Below are positions 41,879-50,840 of a DNA stretch of 64,000 nt, in pieces. Origin of the DNA: Planctomycetota bacterium. Its GTDB lineage: Bacteria > Planctomycetota > J058 > JAJDCP01. The stretch lies in NCBI GenBank assembly GCA_029260765.1, contig JAJDCP010000161.1:25766-89765 (forward strand), read 5' to 3'. The stretch's first letter is position 1; each line of letters opens with the position of its first letter. Under the pieces are notes generated by a model, which was given only the letters and a program-made list of their open reading frames with translations, was not told where the DNA came from and did no database searches. Made by a program: the position numbers and the translations under genes.

Positions 41879-42199
41879 CTACCGGGTTCCAGAGCTCACG
41901 GGCTCGAGTTTGTGCAGCACGCCTTCTTTGAAGGTCAAGCGCGCGTCGTGCTCGACGTAGGTCCAGACCACATACTCCTCTTCCCCATAGCGCTCCCGCG
42001 AGCTGCCGCGGGCCAGACTCGAGCGGCGGCGGTCGATGTCGATGGAGTCCGGCGCACCCCAGACCACCTGGAAGGTGTCGGAGTCCATCGAGCAGGTGTG
42101 GATGCGGTCTGCCCGCAGCTCCGCGATCTGCCAGTCTCGATCGGCTGGGCTGCAACATCCCGCCACAAGCATCAGCACGCCGGCCAGAACGATCCGCAT
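41879..42199 (-). CDS. Small lipoprotein, 106 aa, BamE-like fold possible
   Basis: A signal peptide with perfect lipobox LVAGC. The mature part contains VVWGAPDSIDI and EEYVVWTYVEH, the 'W-G-x-P-D' turn and aromatic strand seen in many BamE/SmpA-like small lipoproteins. AGGAG lies ahead of the ATG. Function unknown. Confidence 0.75.
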   Translation of the reverse strand: MRIVLAGVLMLVAGCCSPADRDWQIAELRADRIHTCSMDSDTFQVVWGAPDSIDIDRRRSSLARGSSRERYGEEEYVVWTYVEHDARLTFKEGVLHKLEPVSSGTR

Positions 42200-42306
42200 G
42201 GCATCTCCTCTTTTGCCCCATGGTCGAAGCGCGGCCGTGGCATGTCAACCACGGTGCGCATTTGGAGCGCTGTTCGCAGGCAGCTGAGCCCGGTGTGGTG
42301 ACTAGA

Positions 42307-43014
42307 CTACTGTGGGTCGGGTTTCTTGACTTCGTCGGGCAGCACGAAGTGCCCGCTCTCGTCGAGCTGTTGGTAGCTCTGGTAGGTCTGGGGTCCCAGC
42401 AGCGCGCCCAAACGATCTGCCAACAGCAGGCGGATCTCGGCGAGCTGAGGCCCGAGCACGGCCGCACCCGCATCTCCCTGCTCGCCGTACAGGGCGGTCT
42501 TGGCGGCGAGCGCATCGCTCATGATTGCGCGGGCCTCAGCGGCAACCAGGGGTGCCACACCAAGCTCGTTCTCGAGCACCTCGGCCCGCAGATCATCGCG
42601 GCGATTCTGGCGTTCCAGCCACTTCTCACGGCGGTGCAGCTCTGCAGCGTCGACGATGAACTCCTCACCGTCCTCCGCATCGAGGTCCATGCCAGCATCC
42701 ACGGGAGCCCCTCCGGCGTTCGGCGCCCGCCCTTCAGCATCGGCCTCGACCGGCGAACCGCCAAGGGCGGCGATGGCCGGGTCGAAGGGCAACGGACCGT
42801 CGACGTTCGGAGCTGGTGGCTGGATGCCTTGCAGTGCGGCCAGAACTTCGGGAGGAAGATCGAGCCCGGCCGCCCGGTCCTCCGCAGAGGACCCGGTTCG
42901 GCCGTCATTCCCCGCGCTTCCCGTGGGGTCGTCCTGCTCCGGAAGCAGCAATAGGCCGACGCCGCCCAGAGCGAGCAGAACGACGACGGCTGCCACAAGG
43001 AGCTGCCGGTTCAT
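42307..43014 (-). CDS. Membrane-anchored protein coupled to deiminase gene
   Basis: A 235-aa protein with one N-terminal membrane anchor (residues 6-24), an acidic Gly/Pro/Asp-rich disordered region (25-115), and a C-terminal helical domain (LHRREKWLERQNRRDDLRAEVLENELGV and on). The ATG at 43014 overlaps the deiminase stop by 4 bases, so it is translated with it. The family is not recognised. The link to the exported deiminase suggests a partner or anchor in the periplasm. Confidence 0.7.
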   Translation of the reverse strand: MNRQLLVAAVVVLLALGGVGLLLLPEQDDPTGSAGNDGRTGSSAEDRAAGLDLPPEVLAALQGIQPPAPNVDGPLPFDPAIAALGGSPVEADAEGRAPNAGGAPVDAGMDLDAEDGEEFIVDAAELHRREKWLERQNRRDDLRAEVLENELGVAPLVAAEARAIMSDALAAKTALYGEQGDAGAAVLGPQLAEIRLLLADRLGALLGPQTYQSYQQLDESGHFVLPDEVKKPDPQ

Positions 43015-44255
43015 CGGGGCACGGTGATCGTGATGCAGTGGATCGCGCCGGCCCACTGGATGATGCGGCGGCAGTCGATGCCTACCGCCGTAAAGCCCGC
43101 GTTGCGGTACGCCTGCAGCGCGGCGGCGTCAGTGCTCGAGTTGTTGTAGGTCGGCACCAGGGCGATGCCGTTGACAAACAGGGCGTTGGAGTGCGAGGAA
43201 TAGCGCGTATCAGCCAACTCCAAGCGGGTGACGCTGAAGCCCATCTGCCGCAGGCGGGAGGCGTGGCGCTCCATCCGGTTGTAGTTCTGATGCCAGCTGG
43301 GGAACGTGTTGATCAACACACTGTAGGGCCCGGTCATCGAGAAGAACATGTCGAGGTGGCCGGTGCCGCCATCGTCGAGCATCGGTTCGAAGATGTGCAG
43401 CTCGTCGGCTTCGAAGTCGTCGGTGACTGCCTGGTCGATGCTCGAGGTGCTGTAGTTGTTGTAGTCGTACAGAATCTCGGTGGCGTAGATGCCGCCGCGG
43501 CCGTCGGAGGTGTAGTTGCCTCCCTCCCAGGCCAGCGGCAGATCACGCACGCGCATCCCCCGTTCCTGGGCGAAACGGCGGGGAAAGGCGTCGTCGTTGT
43601 CGCGTCCTGGGTAGTACTGGATGTCGACGACTTCCAGTCCGCCCTGGTCTTTGACGAACAAGGGACCGTAGTCACGCATCCAGATCGTGTCGATGGGAGC
43701 TTGTTTGATCTGGTAGTCGGCGTTCGAGACCCCGGTCTGCCAGAACAGGTCTTCGAGATCGTTGCGCGTATAGCTGTTGTCGACGTAGATCGTGGTCTCG
43801 ACCACGCCGCGCAATGCGTCGAGGAACTGCGGATAGAGATCGTTCACCATGTAGGTGTCGGGACAGCCGAGGATCAACTCGTCGACGGCCTCGAACTCGG
43901 CGGGTGCATAGGTGTTGCTCGCGCTGGAGGGCGCACTCGTGACGACGGGCGCGGTCGCTGCTGCAGCCAGAACCTGCACACCGATGGAGCCATTCCAGAC
44001 CAGCGAGCTGTCCGTGTTCCGGTAGATGTAGGCCGAGACTTTGTGCGTGCCCACCGAAAGCACCTGTTGCAGGGAGTTGCCCTGGGCGAGGTAGCCGTCG
44101 ATGTCGCTGACCCAGTAGGTCGTGTAGCCCGCAGGAATCGAACCGACCGTGATCTTCACGGGCTCGTTTTCCTGAAAGCTCAGGTCCTGTGCGAAGGCAC
44201 TCGAGCTCAGCAACAGTGTCACTGCCACAATAACCGCAGAGCTGATCTGTTTCAT
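43011..44255 (-). CDS. Exported peptidylarginine/agmatine deiminase family enzyme
   Basis: A 414-aa protein with a Sec signal peptide ending ...SSAFAQ, an N-terminal beta domain of about 95 residues, and a Porphyromonas-type agmatine/peptidylarginine deiminase domain (PF04371 type). Active-site segments are present: WMRDYGP, EGGN, GHLDMF and the catalytic Cys407 in GAIHCIT. Classical agmatine deiminases are cytoplasmic and lack both the signal and the extra domain, so a secreted enzyme acting on arginine residues or a small guanidino compound outside the cytoplasm is likely. The start at 44255 follows GAGG; an upstream ATG at 44282 would spoil the signal peptide. Confidence 0.85.
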   Translation of the reverse strand: MKQISSAVIVAVTLLLSSSAFAQDLSFQENEPVKITVGSIPAGYTTYWVSDIDGYLAQGNSLQQVLSVGTHKVSAYIYRNTDSSLVWNGSIGVQVLAAAATAPVVTSAPSSASNTYAPAEFEAVDELILGCPDTYMVNDLYPQFLDALRGVVETTIYVDNSYTRNDLEDLFWQTGVSNADYQIKQAPIDTIWMRDYGPLFVKDQGGLEVVDIQYYPGRDNDDAFPRRFAQERGMRVRDLPLAWEGGNYTSDGRGGIYATEILYDYNNYSTSSIDQAVTDDFEADELHIFEPMLDDGGTGHLDMFFSMTGPYSVLINTFPSWHQNYNRMERHASRLRQMGFSVTRLELADTRYSSHSNALFVNGIALVPTYNNSSTDAAALQAYRNAGFTAVGIDCRRIIQWAGAIHCITITVPR

Positions 44256-44556
44256 GGATGGGTCCTCAGGAAGGGAGTTCATCTCGGCCCGCCAACTTTG
44301 ACTGTATGGTTCGAAGCGATCGCGTCAGTATTTGATGTCGTTGGTATGGTTTTGCCTTGGCACAAAAATGGGACGAGTACGAGGCAACAACGAAGCGTAG
44401 CCTCTTCGTCTCGGTCGTGTGTCACAGGAATGTAGGAAGAACAGGAAGGTGAGGTGGGATTTTCGGAAGTTTGCTAGGATATCCCGACATCGCAGGATGC
44501 TGAGCAATGCACGGGCTGGGAGCCACACCAGTGCTCCCCCATCGAGGAGATGCAGC

Positions 44557-44814
44557 GTGGAGTTCAAGTTTGAGGTCGACACGGGTACGCGTCAGCTCTC
44601 GCCAGAAGAGCAGGCCGAGCTGAAGAAAGAAGGCCCCCGCATTCAGTATGAGCTCAGCCGCCGTTTCGGAAAGGTCACCTGCGAAGAACACGGCGCGCCT
44701 GAGAGCCTGATCACGGTCCTTGAGCTGCAGGATTTCCCGCGCGTGCAGTTCTCGTTCAAGAACATCTGTTGCGACAGCTACAAGCTGGCGCTGCTGGAGG
44801 CGGCCAAAGCCTGA
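44557..44814 (+). CDS. Small hypothetical protein, 85 aa
   Basis: The GTG at 44557 is preceded by GAGGAGA with 6-base spacing; open frame further upstream is not needed. The product starts VEFKFEVDTG, has a central TCEEHG, and ends FSFKNICCDSYKLALLEAAKA. The Cys and His (C-x2-H, CC) could bind metal. No family is recognised. It ends 10 bases from the convergent transglutaminase gene. Confidence 0.65.
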   Translation: MEFKFEVDTGTRQLSPEEQAELKKEGPRIQYELSRRFGKVTCEEHGAPESLITVLELQDFPRVQFSFKNICCDSYKLALLEAAKA

Positions 44815-44824
44815 AGGTCCTGGG

Positions 44825-47122
44825 CTATTCAGGAGTCGGGACCCTTCGGAGTGCCGACTTGAGCTCCGCCAGCTCTTCTCGGCTCAGGGTCTGGTCGCCA
44901 TAGCGCACGCGCTCGAAGCCTGTTGTCACCAGGCGCACGGCCCTGAATGCCGATCCGCCCTCGCGCAGCACCCGGTCGGCCAGCTCGCGCGGCGTCTCGC
45001 CAGGGGCGCGGCGGAAGCCATGAGAGGCCAGAATCTGCAGGAGCCGGCCGTAGAATCTGACCACATTGCGGCTGCGCGCAGGTAGATCGGCGTGCCGTCC
45101 CAGCGTGGCTTCCCGTGGCTTCCTCGCCTTCCAAAGCCACCAAAGCAGGCCTCCGAGCAGAGCGAGCACCAGCGCGGGTAGACTCCAGGGGGCCGCGCGT
45201 GTCCCCAGACGCGAGAACAGGCGGCGTTGCGCCCCGCCATCGAAAGCTGTCAGGTACTGCCAACCTTCGGCTTCCTCCGGCTCTGCGCCGGTCTCCGACG
45301 CGGGTTCCACGGCAACGGCGTTCGACTCTGCTTCCAGCGCGGGTGCGTCTCGAGCGAGGGTGCCCTCATCGCCAGGCATGGGCGCCGCGGAGAGATCGGT
45401 CTCAGGCTCTCCGGCGGGGGTCGCCTCGAACACAACCCAGCCCGCCTGCGCGAAATAGAGCTCGGCCCAGGCATGGGCCTGTGCGTTGAGCACCACCAAC
45501 TCGCTGCCCTCGTCGCTTGTGGGGCTGGCGAAGCCGATGGCCACCCGTGCGGGCAATCCGGCTGCGCGGGCGAGCAGGACCATCGCGGTCGCAAAGTAGC
45601 CACAATGTCCGGCTCGTTGCTTGGGATCCTCGGCGAACAGAAAGTCTGCGACCCTTGCGCTGCCGTGCTGGAGCGTGTTCAGGAAGCGGGTGTAGCGGTA
45701 GCGGCCGGAGCTTCGCAGATGGTCGCGGATCGCCAGCGCCTTGGCGGCGTCGTTGTCCAGGTCTCGGGTCAGCTCCGCGGCCATCGCCATGATCTCGGGG
45801 GCACGCCGGCTGGTCCACTCCACGTAGCGTCGCGCGCTGTCGGGTAGCATCGCCTGGGCTTGAGGGCCCAGGTCCTCCGGCCAGACCGGTGTATAGCTGT
45901 GGACCGAGTAGCTGCACCAAGGGTCACCGGGCTCGAGGTCCACACCTGCCTGCAGCATGCCTTCTGCATCGACCATCAGGCGATCATCCGCTCGCTCGGG
46001 AGGACGGACGCGCCGCACCGGAGCGCTGGCGAACAGCACTCTGCCCATGGGACTGAGCGGCTCGAGGTGCAGGGCGAGCTGCTTCGGTCGCCCGGCCGGA
46101 ACGAGGAAGTGGGGCGCGTCCCCAGGCAGCTCAATGAACTGTCGCTCCGGTGACCTCAGCCGCAATCCACGCTTCGTCACGGGCTGCCAGCGGTTGTCGC
46201 TGTACACCGCGTAAGCCAGGCCACGCAGATAGAGGTAGCCGCTGGGGGAGGCGAGCTGGCGCAGCGGCCCATCAGCCACGACCTTGAGTGCCTGGCTGGC
46301 GTCGGGCCGCAGCGGGCCGAGGTTTTCGAGGCTGAGCTCGGGACTGAAGCCCACGGTCCGCGGCAGGCCCGCCAATGCCTCGGCGAGACCTTCTGTGGGA
46401 GTGTCGCGCTCGCCGTCTGGGCGCTGGTCAGAGTCCACAGCGCGCCCCCGTGGATCGTTGTCGGCGAAGCGTGGCCAGACGAAGAACAGCAGCAGGCCGC
46501 ACAGCAGGCAGACGACGGCCCCGCTGAGCGAGAGCAACAGCGCGCGCGCGAGGAGAGCGCCGGACAGCCACTGGCGGGGCTGTGACTCCCCGGCATGGCG
46601 TCCGAGCTGCTGCTGGCGGGCGGCGTGGACCGCCCCCTCAGAGCGGAGCAGGCCGTGCAGCAGCAGCGCCTGGGCCAGGCAGAAATAGAAAGCCAGCATG
46701 CGGGCCAACAGGCTTGGACCGGGAAGCAGCAAGCCGGAGAGCAGCAGCACCAAGAGGTTGCAGCCGAAGTAGATCCAGGTCATCGAGGGGCGGAAGGGGC
46801 TGAAGAACAAGATCACCTGTACGCCACAGAACAGCCGGGCCAGCTGCAAAACCGCTTCCCGGCTCTTGCCCGCCTGCACCGAGCCGAGCGCGGCATAGCA
46901 GAAGTACAGGACCAGCAACAGCGCGAGCACCGAGCCGACATTCGGGTGCATCGGCCGCATCGTGCCCCGGTCGACAGTCCAACGCGCACACAGCGCCGCC
47001 AGCACCACCAGCGCCAGCCACACCGGCCGGCCCTCGACCCAGCTGACGGCCAGGGCTCCACTGGCGACCAGCAGGTACAGGGCGATGCGCAGGCTGCCGT
47101 ACAGCTCGAAGCGCCGCGTCAC
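44825..47122 (-). CDS. TgpA-like transglutaminase membrane protein
   Basis: A 765-aa protein with five or six N-terminal membrane helices (DUF3488-like), a periplasmic transglutaminase core, one more helix near residue 650 and a C-terminal cytoplasmic helical domain (DUF4129-like). The catalytic Cys507 (AGHCGYF) and His550 (AQAHAW) are present. The third triad position is Glu566 (FEATPAGE) where the family usually has Asp before the Thr-Pro. It is the last gene of a MoxR-DUF58-transglutaminase trio, a common bacterial set of unknown exact role, and overlaps the DUF58 gene by 4 bases. Confidence 0.88.
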   Translation of the reverse strand: MTRRFELYGSLRIALYLLVASGALAVSWVEGRPVWLALVVLAALCARWTVDRGTMRPMHPNVGSVLALLLVLYFCYAALGSVQAGKSREAVLQLARLFCGVQVILFFSPFRPSMTWIYFGCNLLVLLLSGLLLPGPSLLARMLAFYFCLAQALLLHGLLRSEGAVHAARQQQLGRHAGESQPRQWLSGALLARALLLSLSGAVVCLLCGLLLFFVWPRFADNDPRGRAVDSDQRPDGERDTPTEGLAEALAGLPRTVGFSPELSLENLGPLRPDASQALKVVADGPLRQLASPSGYLYLRGLAYAVYSDNRWQPVTKRGLRLRSPERQFIELPGDAPHFLVPAGRPKQLALHLEPLSPMGRVLFASAPVRRVRPPERADDRLMVDAEGMLQAGVDLEPGDPWCSYSVHSYTPVWPEDLGPQAQAMLPDSARRYVEWTSRRAPEIMAMAAELTRDLDNDAAKALAIRDHLRSSGRYRYTRFLNTLQHGSARVADFLFAEDPKQRAGHCGYFATAMVLLARAAGLPARVAIGFASPTSDEGSELVVLNAQAHAWAELYFAQAGWVVFEATPAGEPETDLSAAPMPGDEGTLARDAPALEAESNAVAVEPASETGAEPEEAEGWQYLTAFDGGAQRRLFSRLGTRAAPWSLPALVLALLGGLLWWLWKARKPREATLGRHADLPARSRNVVRFYGRLLQILASHGFRRAPGETPRELADRVLREGGSAFRAVRLVTTGFERVRYGDQTLSREELAELKSALRRVPTPE

Positions 47123-48399
47123 TGGGGCATCTCCTGAGGGCTGTGCGCGGAGTTTTCTTCCACATCAGTGCCTGCTTCCCACGCCTGCTGTGTGTCGATG
47201 CGGGCGCGTCGGAACAGGCGCTGGAACTCGGGGTCGCCGACCTTGAGGATCCGCAACACATGGTCGGGCCCTGCGAGCCAGTGTCGCAGCCGGCTTTCCC
47301 GCAGGCTTCCCAGTCCCAGCACCAGCACGAAGCTGCCGCGCAGGTCTTCGGGTAGCAGCTGGCCACGCAGCTCGGCAAGGCTCGCCTTCGGCGAAGGTTG
47401 TAGCTTCGCGAGGCCCCCGAGCAGCTCGGCCAGGTTGCGGCTACGGCGGCTGACCTGCACCCGCCAGGGGGGCGTCCCAGTCGCGAGCGCGCGCAGCTCG
47501 CAGCCGCGGGCAAGCATCGCGCGGGCTGCGGTGGCCGCGAAGCTGACGGCGAGCTCAAAATCGGGTATGCGTCCGCGCTGCTCTCGGCGCACGCGGCGTG
47601 GGCAGGTGTCGATCAGCAGCAGAACGCGATGGGTGACGGGCTCTTCGAACTCCTTGACCACCAGCTGGCCGCGGCGGGCGCTCGAGCGCCAGTGGATCCA
47701 TTTCGGGTGATCTCCGAAGCGGTACTCCCGCAGGCCCCTGAAGTCATACTCGGCCCGGCAGGCTCGGTACTGCTGCAGCAGGAGCTGAGAGCGTTCGAGC
47801 TCTTCGAAGAGCTCGCTGGAGATCTGCCCGAGTCGGGGGTAGACAAGCAGCTGGCCAGGCAGTTGGTGCAAGAGGCTGTGGTTCCAGAGGCCGAAGGGGA
47901 AGCGGCTCTGTACTCGCGTGGGGCCGAAGCGGTAGACCCCTCGCCGTCGCACCAGCAGCTGGTAGCGGGCCCGGAGAGTGCTCCGTGCGTCCACCGCCAG
48001 AGCAAACAGCGGAGCGGCCCGCACGTGGCGACCCCCACCCGCCCCGCGGCGCGGACGCAACGCCTCCGCTAGCTGCAGCCCGAGCAGCGGAATCCGCCCC
48101 GGATTGTGCAGGCTCAGGGTAACGGTGAGCGCCTCGCCCGCGAAGGTGAACTCGGGACAGGTCCGTTGCAGCGTCAGTCTCTGCAACACCCGTTTGCCGA
48201 GCAGGATACTCGTCCCCATCAAGGCCCACAGGGTCAGGCATAGCAACAGCGCGATGTTTCCGTGGGCGCGGGATGCGGTCCAGGCGAGAAAGCCCAGGCC
48301 GCAGACGAGACCCCCGCACACCAACAGGTCGGGAGTCAGCCCTTGAAGCAGGACCTGCCCGAGGCGACGCAGGCGCCGTTTGCCGTTGCTTGGGGACAC
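47119..48399 (-). CDS. DUF58 domain membrane protein
   Basis: A 426-aa protein with two N-terminal membrane helices, a beta-rich region, and the DUF58 signature LREYRFGDHPKWIHWRSSAR followed by GQLVVKEFEEP. The C-terminal half has a VWA-like layout without a clear MIDAS. DUF58 proteins are encoded beside MoxR ATPases and transglutaminases, as here, and are thought to assemble with them at the membrane. Its start is 30 bases after the MoxR gene. Confidence 0.88.
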   Translation of the reverse strand: MSPSNGKRRLRRLGQVLLQGLTPDLLVCGGLVCGLGFLAWTASRAHGNIALLLCLTLWALMGTSILLGKRVLQRLTLQRTCPEFTFAGEALTVTLSLHNPGRIPLLGLQLAEALRPRRGAGGGRHVRAAPLFALAVDARSTLRARYQLLVRRRGVYRFGPTRVQSRFPFGLWNHSLLHQLPGQLLVYPRLGQISSELFEELERSQLLLQQYRACRAEYDFRGLREYRFGDHPKWIHWRSSARRGQLVVKEFEEPVTHRVLLLIDTCPRRVRREQRGRIPDFELAVSFAATAARAMLARGCELRALATGTPPWRVQVSRRSRNLAELLGGLAKLQPSPKASLAELRGQLLPEDLRGSFVLVLGLGSLRESRLRHWLAGPDHVLRILKVGDPEFQRLFRRARIDTQQAWEAGTDVEENSAHSPQEMPQ

Positions 48400-48429
48400 G
48401 CTCTCTCCGCGAAACAGACGCGGCGGCTC

Positions 48430-49395
48430 CTACAGAGGAACCTCCACCGCGTCGAGGACTTCGGCCAGAATGCTCTCTGCGCCGCGATGCCCGCCGATGT
48501 CGCGGTGACGGGCAACCATGCGATGGGCGAGCACAGTCGGAGCCAGGGCCTTGACATCATCCGGCAACACAAATGCACGCCCGAGGACAAACGCCCGGGC
48601 CTGGGCCGCTCGCGCCAGCATCTTGACTCCGCGTGGTGAAACACCGAGCAACAGGTCTTTGTGCTCGCGGGTGCGGCGGGCGACGTCGAGGATGTATCCG
48701 CACAGGGCGTCACTGATCGCAACTCTGTGCACCGCTGCCTGCATCTCGAGGACCTGGCGGGCCGTGACCACCGGCTTGAGGTTGTCGATGGGATGGGCCA
48801 GCTGGTGGCCCTTCAGCATTTTCAGCTCACTGCCGCGGTCGGGGTAGCCGATCTTGATGCGCAGCAGAAAGCGATCCAGCTGTGCTTCGGGGAGTGGGTA
48901 GGTGCCGGCGTATTCGATCGGGTTGTCAGTGGCCAACACCATGAAAGGCTGCGGCAGTACATGGGTCGTGCCGTCGATCGAGACCTGGAAGGAGTTCATC
49001 GCCTCGAGCAGCGCTGACTGGGTTCTCGGAGCGGTACGGTTGATCTCGTCGGCCAGCACGATGTTCGCGAACAGCGGTCCCTTGTGGAAGACGAACGCCG
49101 ACGTCTTCTGGTCGTACACCGAGACCCCCAGCACGTCGCTTGGCAGCAGATCAGGAGTGAACTGGATGCGACAGAAGCCGCAAGCGACCGAGCGTGCAAG
49201 CGCGCGCGCCAGCGTGGTCTTGCCAACGCCGGGTACGTCTTCGATCAGCACGTGGCCGCAAGCCAGCAGCCCGACCAGGATCTGCTGGATGGCCTCGCGC
49301 TTGCCGTGGATCGCCCGCTCGATGTTGGCGATCAGTCTCGCGATCTTGCGTGTGGCGGCGTCGGTGTCTGCGGCGGCCAGTTTCTGCTCAGCCAT
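48430..49395 (-). CDS. MoxR-family AAA+ ATPase
   Basis: A 321-aa AAA+ protein. Walker A is EDVPGVGKTT and Walker B is VLADEINR. The MoxR core QFTPDLLPSDVLGVSVYD, ALLEAMNSFQVSIDG and TDNPIEYAGTYPLPEAQLDRF are all present, followed by a helical lid domain. MoxR proteins act as chaperone-like ATPases for neighbouring VWA/DUF58 proteins. It lies 44 bases after the NtrC-type regulator, on the same strand. Confidence 0.92.
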   Translation of the reverse strand: MAEQKLAAADTDAATRKIARLIANIERAIHGKREAIQQILVGLLACGHVLIEDVPGVGKTTLARALARSVACGFCRIQFTPDLLPSDVLGVSVYDQKTSAFVFHKGPLFANIVLADEINRTAPRTQSALLEAMNSFQVSIDGTTHVLPQPFMVLATDNPIEYAGTYPLPEAQLDRFLLRIKIGYPDRGSELKMLKGHQLAHPIDNLKPVVTARQVLEMQAAVHRVAISDALCGYILDVARRTREHKDLLLGVSPRGVKMLARAAQARAFVLGRAFVLPDDVKALAPTVLAHRMVARHRDIGGHRGAESILAEVLDAVEVPL

Positions 49396-49439
49396 GGGCC
49401 TGTCTTGTCTGGGGAGTGGATTTCAAAAAAGCGGATTTC

Positions 49440-50840
49440 CTAGCTGCGCGCGGACTTCAAGTCGTACTTCTTATAGTAGTGCCGGAACTGGTCGTAGCTC
49501 AGGCCGAGCTTCTCCGCGGCCTTCTTCTGGTTGTTGGCGGTGGCATGCAGCGCCCGCAGCAACAGCTGGCGCTCAAAACGTGCCACCTGGTCGGGAAAGG
49601 TTGTCGCGGCCTTTTCGACACTCGACAGGATCTCCGGCAGGTCCGCTGCGGTGATGGTCGCATCGGGTGCTGAATAGAGCGTGCGCTCGACCACGTTCTT
49701 CAGCTGCCGCACGTTGCCTGGCCAGTGGTAGCGGCCGAGCTGACTCAGGGCGCCGGGCGACCAGGTCTTGTCTTCGATCTCGGGAACCTCCGCTCGCATG
49801 CGCGCCGAGAAGTGCTCGACCAGCAGCGGGATGTCCTCAAGGCGCTCGCGCACAGGCGGCACATTGACGGTTTCGAAGCTCAACCGGTCGTAGAGATCTT
49901 CCCGGAATCGACCCTCGGCCATCATCTTCTCGAGGCTTGCGTTGGTGGCGGCGAGCACCCGCACGTCGACTTCGATCGACTCGGTGCCCTGGACCCGTTC
50001 AAACCTCGGGTATTCGAGCACCCGCAAGATCTTCTCTTGGAAGTCGAGCGCCATGTTGCCGATCTCGTCGAGGAACAGCGTTCCGCCGTTGGCCTGCTCG
50101 AAACGCCCGATCTTGCGGGAGACCGCTCCCGTAAACGCACCCTTCTCATGGCCGAAGAGCTCGCTCTCGAGCAACTCGCCATGGAAAGCCGCACAGTTGA
50201 CGACGACGAAGGGTTTGCGGGCCCGGCGGCTCGAGTAGTGGATGGTACCAGCGATCAGTTCTTTGCCGACGCCACGCTCACCCCGAATCAAGACGGGACG
50301 CGGGATGTTCGCCAGCCGGCGGCACTTCTCCACGGCCTTGTGCATCAGCGGATGGTCGCTGACGATGCGGTAACGACTCTCGAGCACCTTGGCGAAGTAG
50401 TCGAGGTCCTTGTTGAGACCCTGGTTCTCTTGCTTGAGGCGCCGGTTTTCGTTGACGATTTTCAGCAGGGCGCGCACCTTCTCGACGCTGACCCTGAGAT
50501 GTTCTTCGATGTAGGCGTCTTTCTCGAGGAAGTCTTCGGCCCCCATCTTCAGTGCACTGGTGGCGCTGCTGATTGTGCCCTTGCCACTGAGGATGATGAT
50601 CGGCACGTGGGCAGCGAAGGCCTTCATCTGCTGCAGCAGCAACAACCCGTCGTCGCGGCCCTTGCCGAGGTCGAGGTCGAGAATGGCCAGCGAGAGCTGC
50701 TCGGCGTTCTTCTTGAACACCGCCAGGCCCGCCTCGGCGGTCTGTTCACACAGCACCTCGAAGCCCGCCTTCTTCAGGATCTTCGAGACATAGCCCAAGA
50801 CCTCTTTTTGGTCATCGACTAGTAGGATCGATTCACTCAC
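49440..50840 (-). CDS. NtrC-type sigma54 response regulator
   Basis: A 466-aa regulator. The receiver domain (1-120) has the acidic pocket LLVDD, phosphoacceptor Asp55 (LAILDLDLG) and conserved Lys in LSGKG. A linker helix is followed by an AAA+ domain with GERGVGKE, an intact GAFTGA loop, Walker B FLDEIG and sensor VLAATNASL, then a Fis-type helix-turn-helix. All catalytic positions are intact, in contrast to the sigma54 activator at the left end. GTG 50840 with GGAGGG 5 bases ahead overlaps the meaB stop by 8 bases; the longer open frame is rejected. No sensor kinase is adjacent. Confidence 0.93.
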   Translation of the reverse strand: MSESILLVDDQKEVLGYVSKILKKAGFEVLCEQTAEAGLAVFKKNAEQLSLAILDLDLGKGRDDGLLLLQQMKAFAAHVPIIILSGKGTISSATSALKMGAEDFLEKDAYIEEHLRVSVEKVRALLKIVNENRRLKQENQGLNKDLDYFAKVLESRYRIVSDHPLMHKAVEKCRRLANIPRPVLIRGERGVGKELIAGTIHYSSRRARKPFVVVNCAAFHGELLESELFGHEKGAFTGAVSRKIGRFEQANGGTLFLDEIGNMALDFQEKILRVLEYPRFERVQGTESIEVDVRVLAATNASLEKMMAEGRFREDLYDRLSFETVNVPPVRERLEDIPLLVEHFSARMRAEVPEIEDKTWSPGALSQLGRYHWPGNVRQLKNVVERTLYSAPDATITAADLPEILSSVEKAATTFPDQVARFERQLLLRALHATANNQKKAAEKLGLSYDQFRHYYKKYDLKSARS

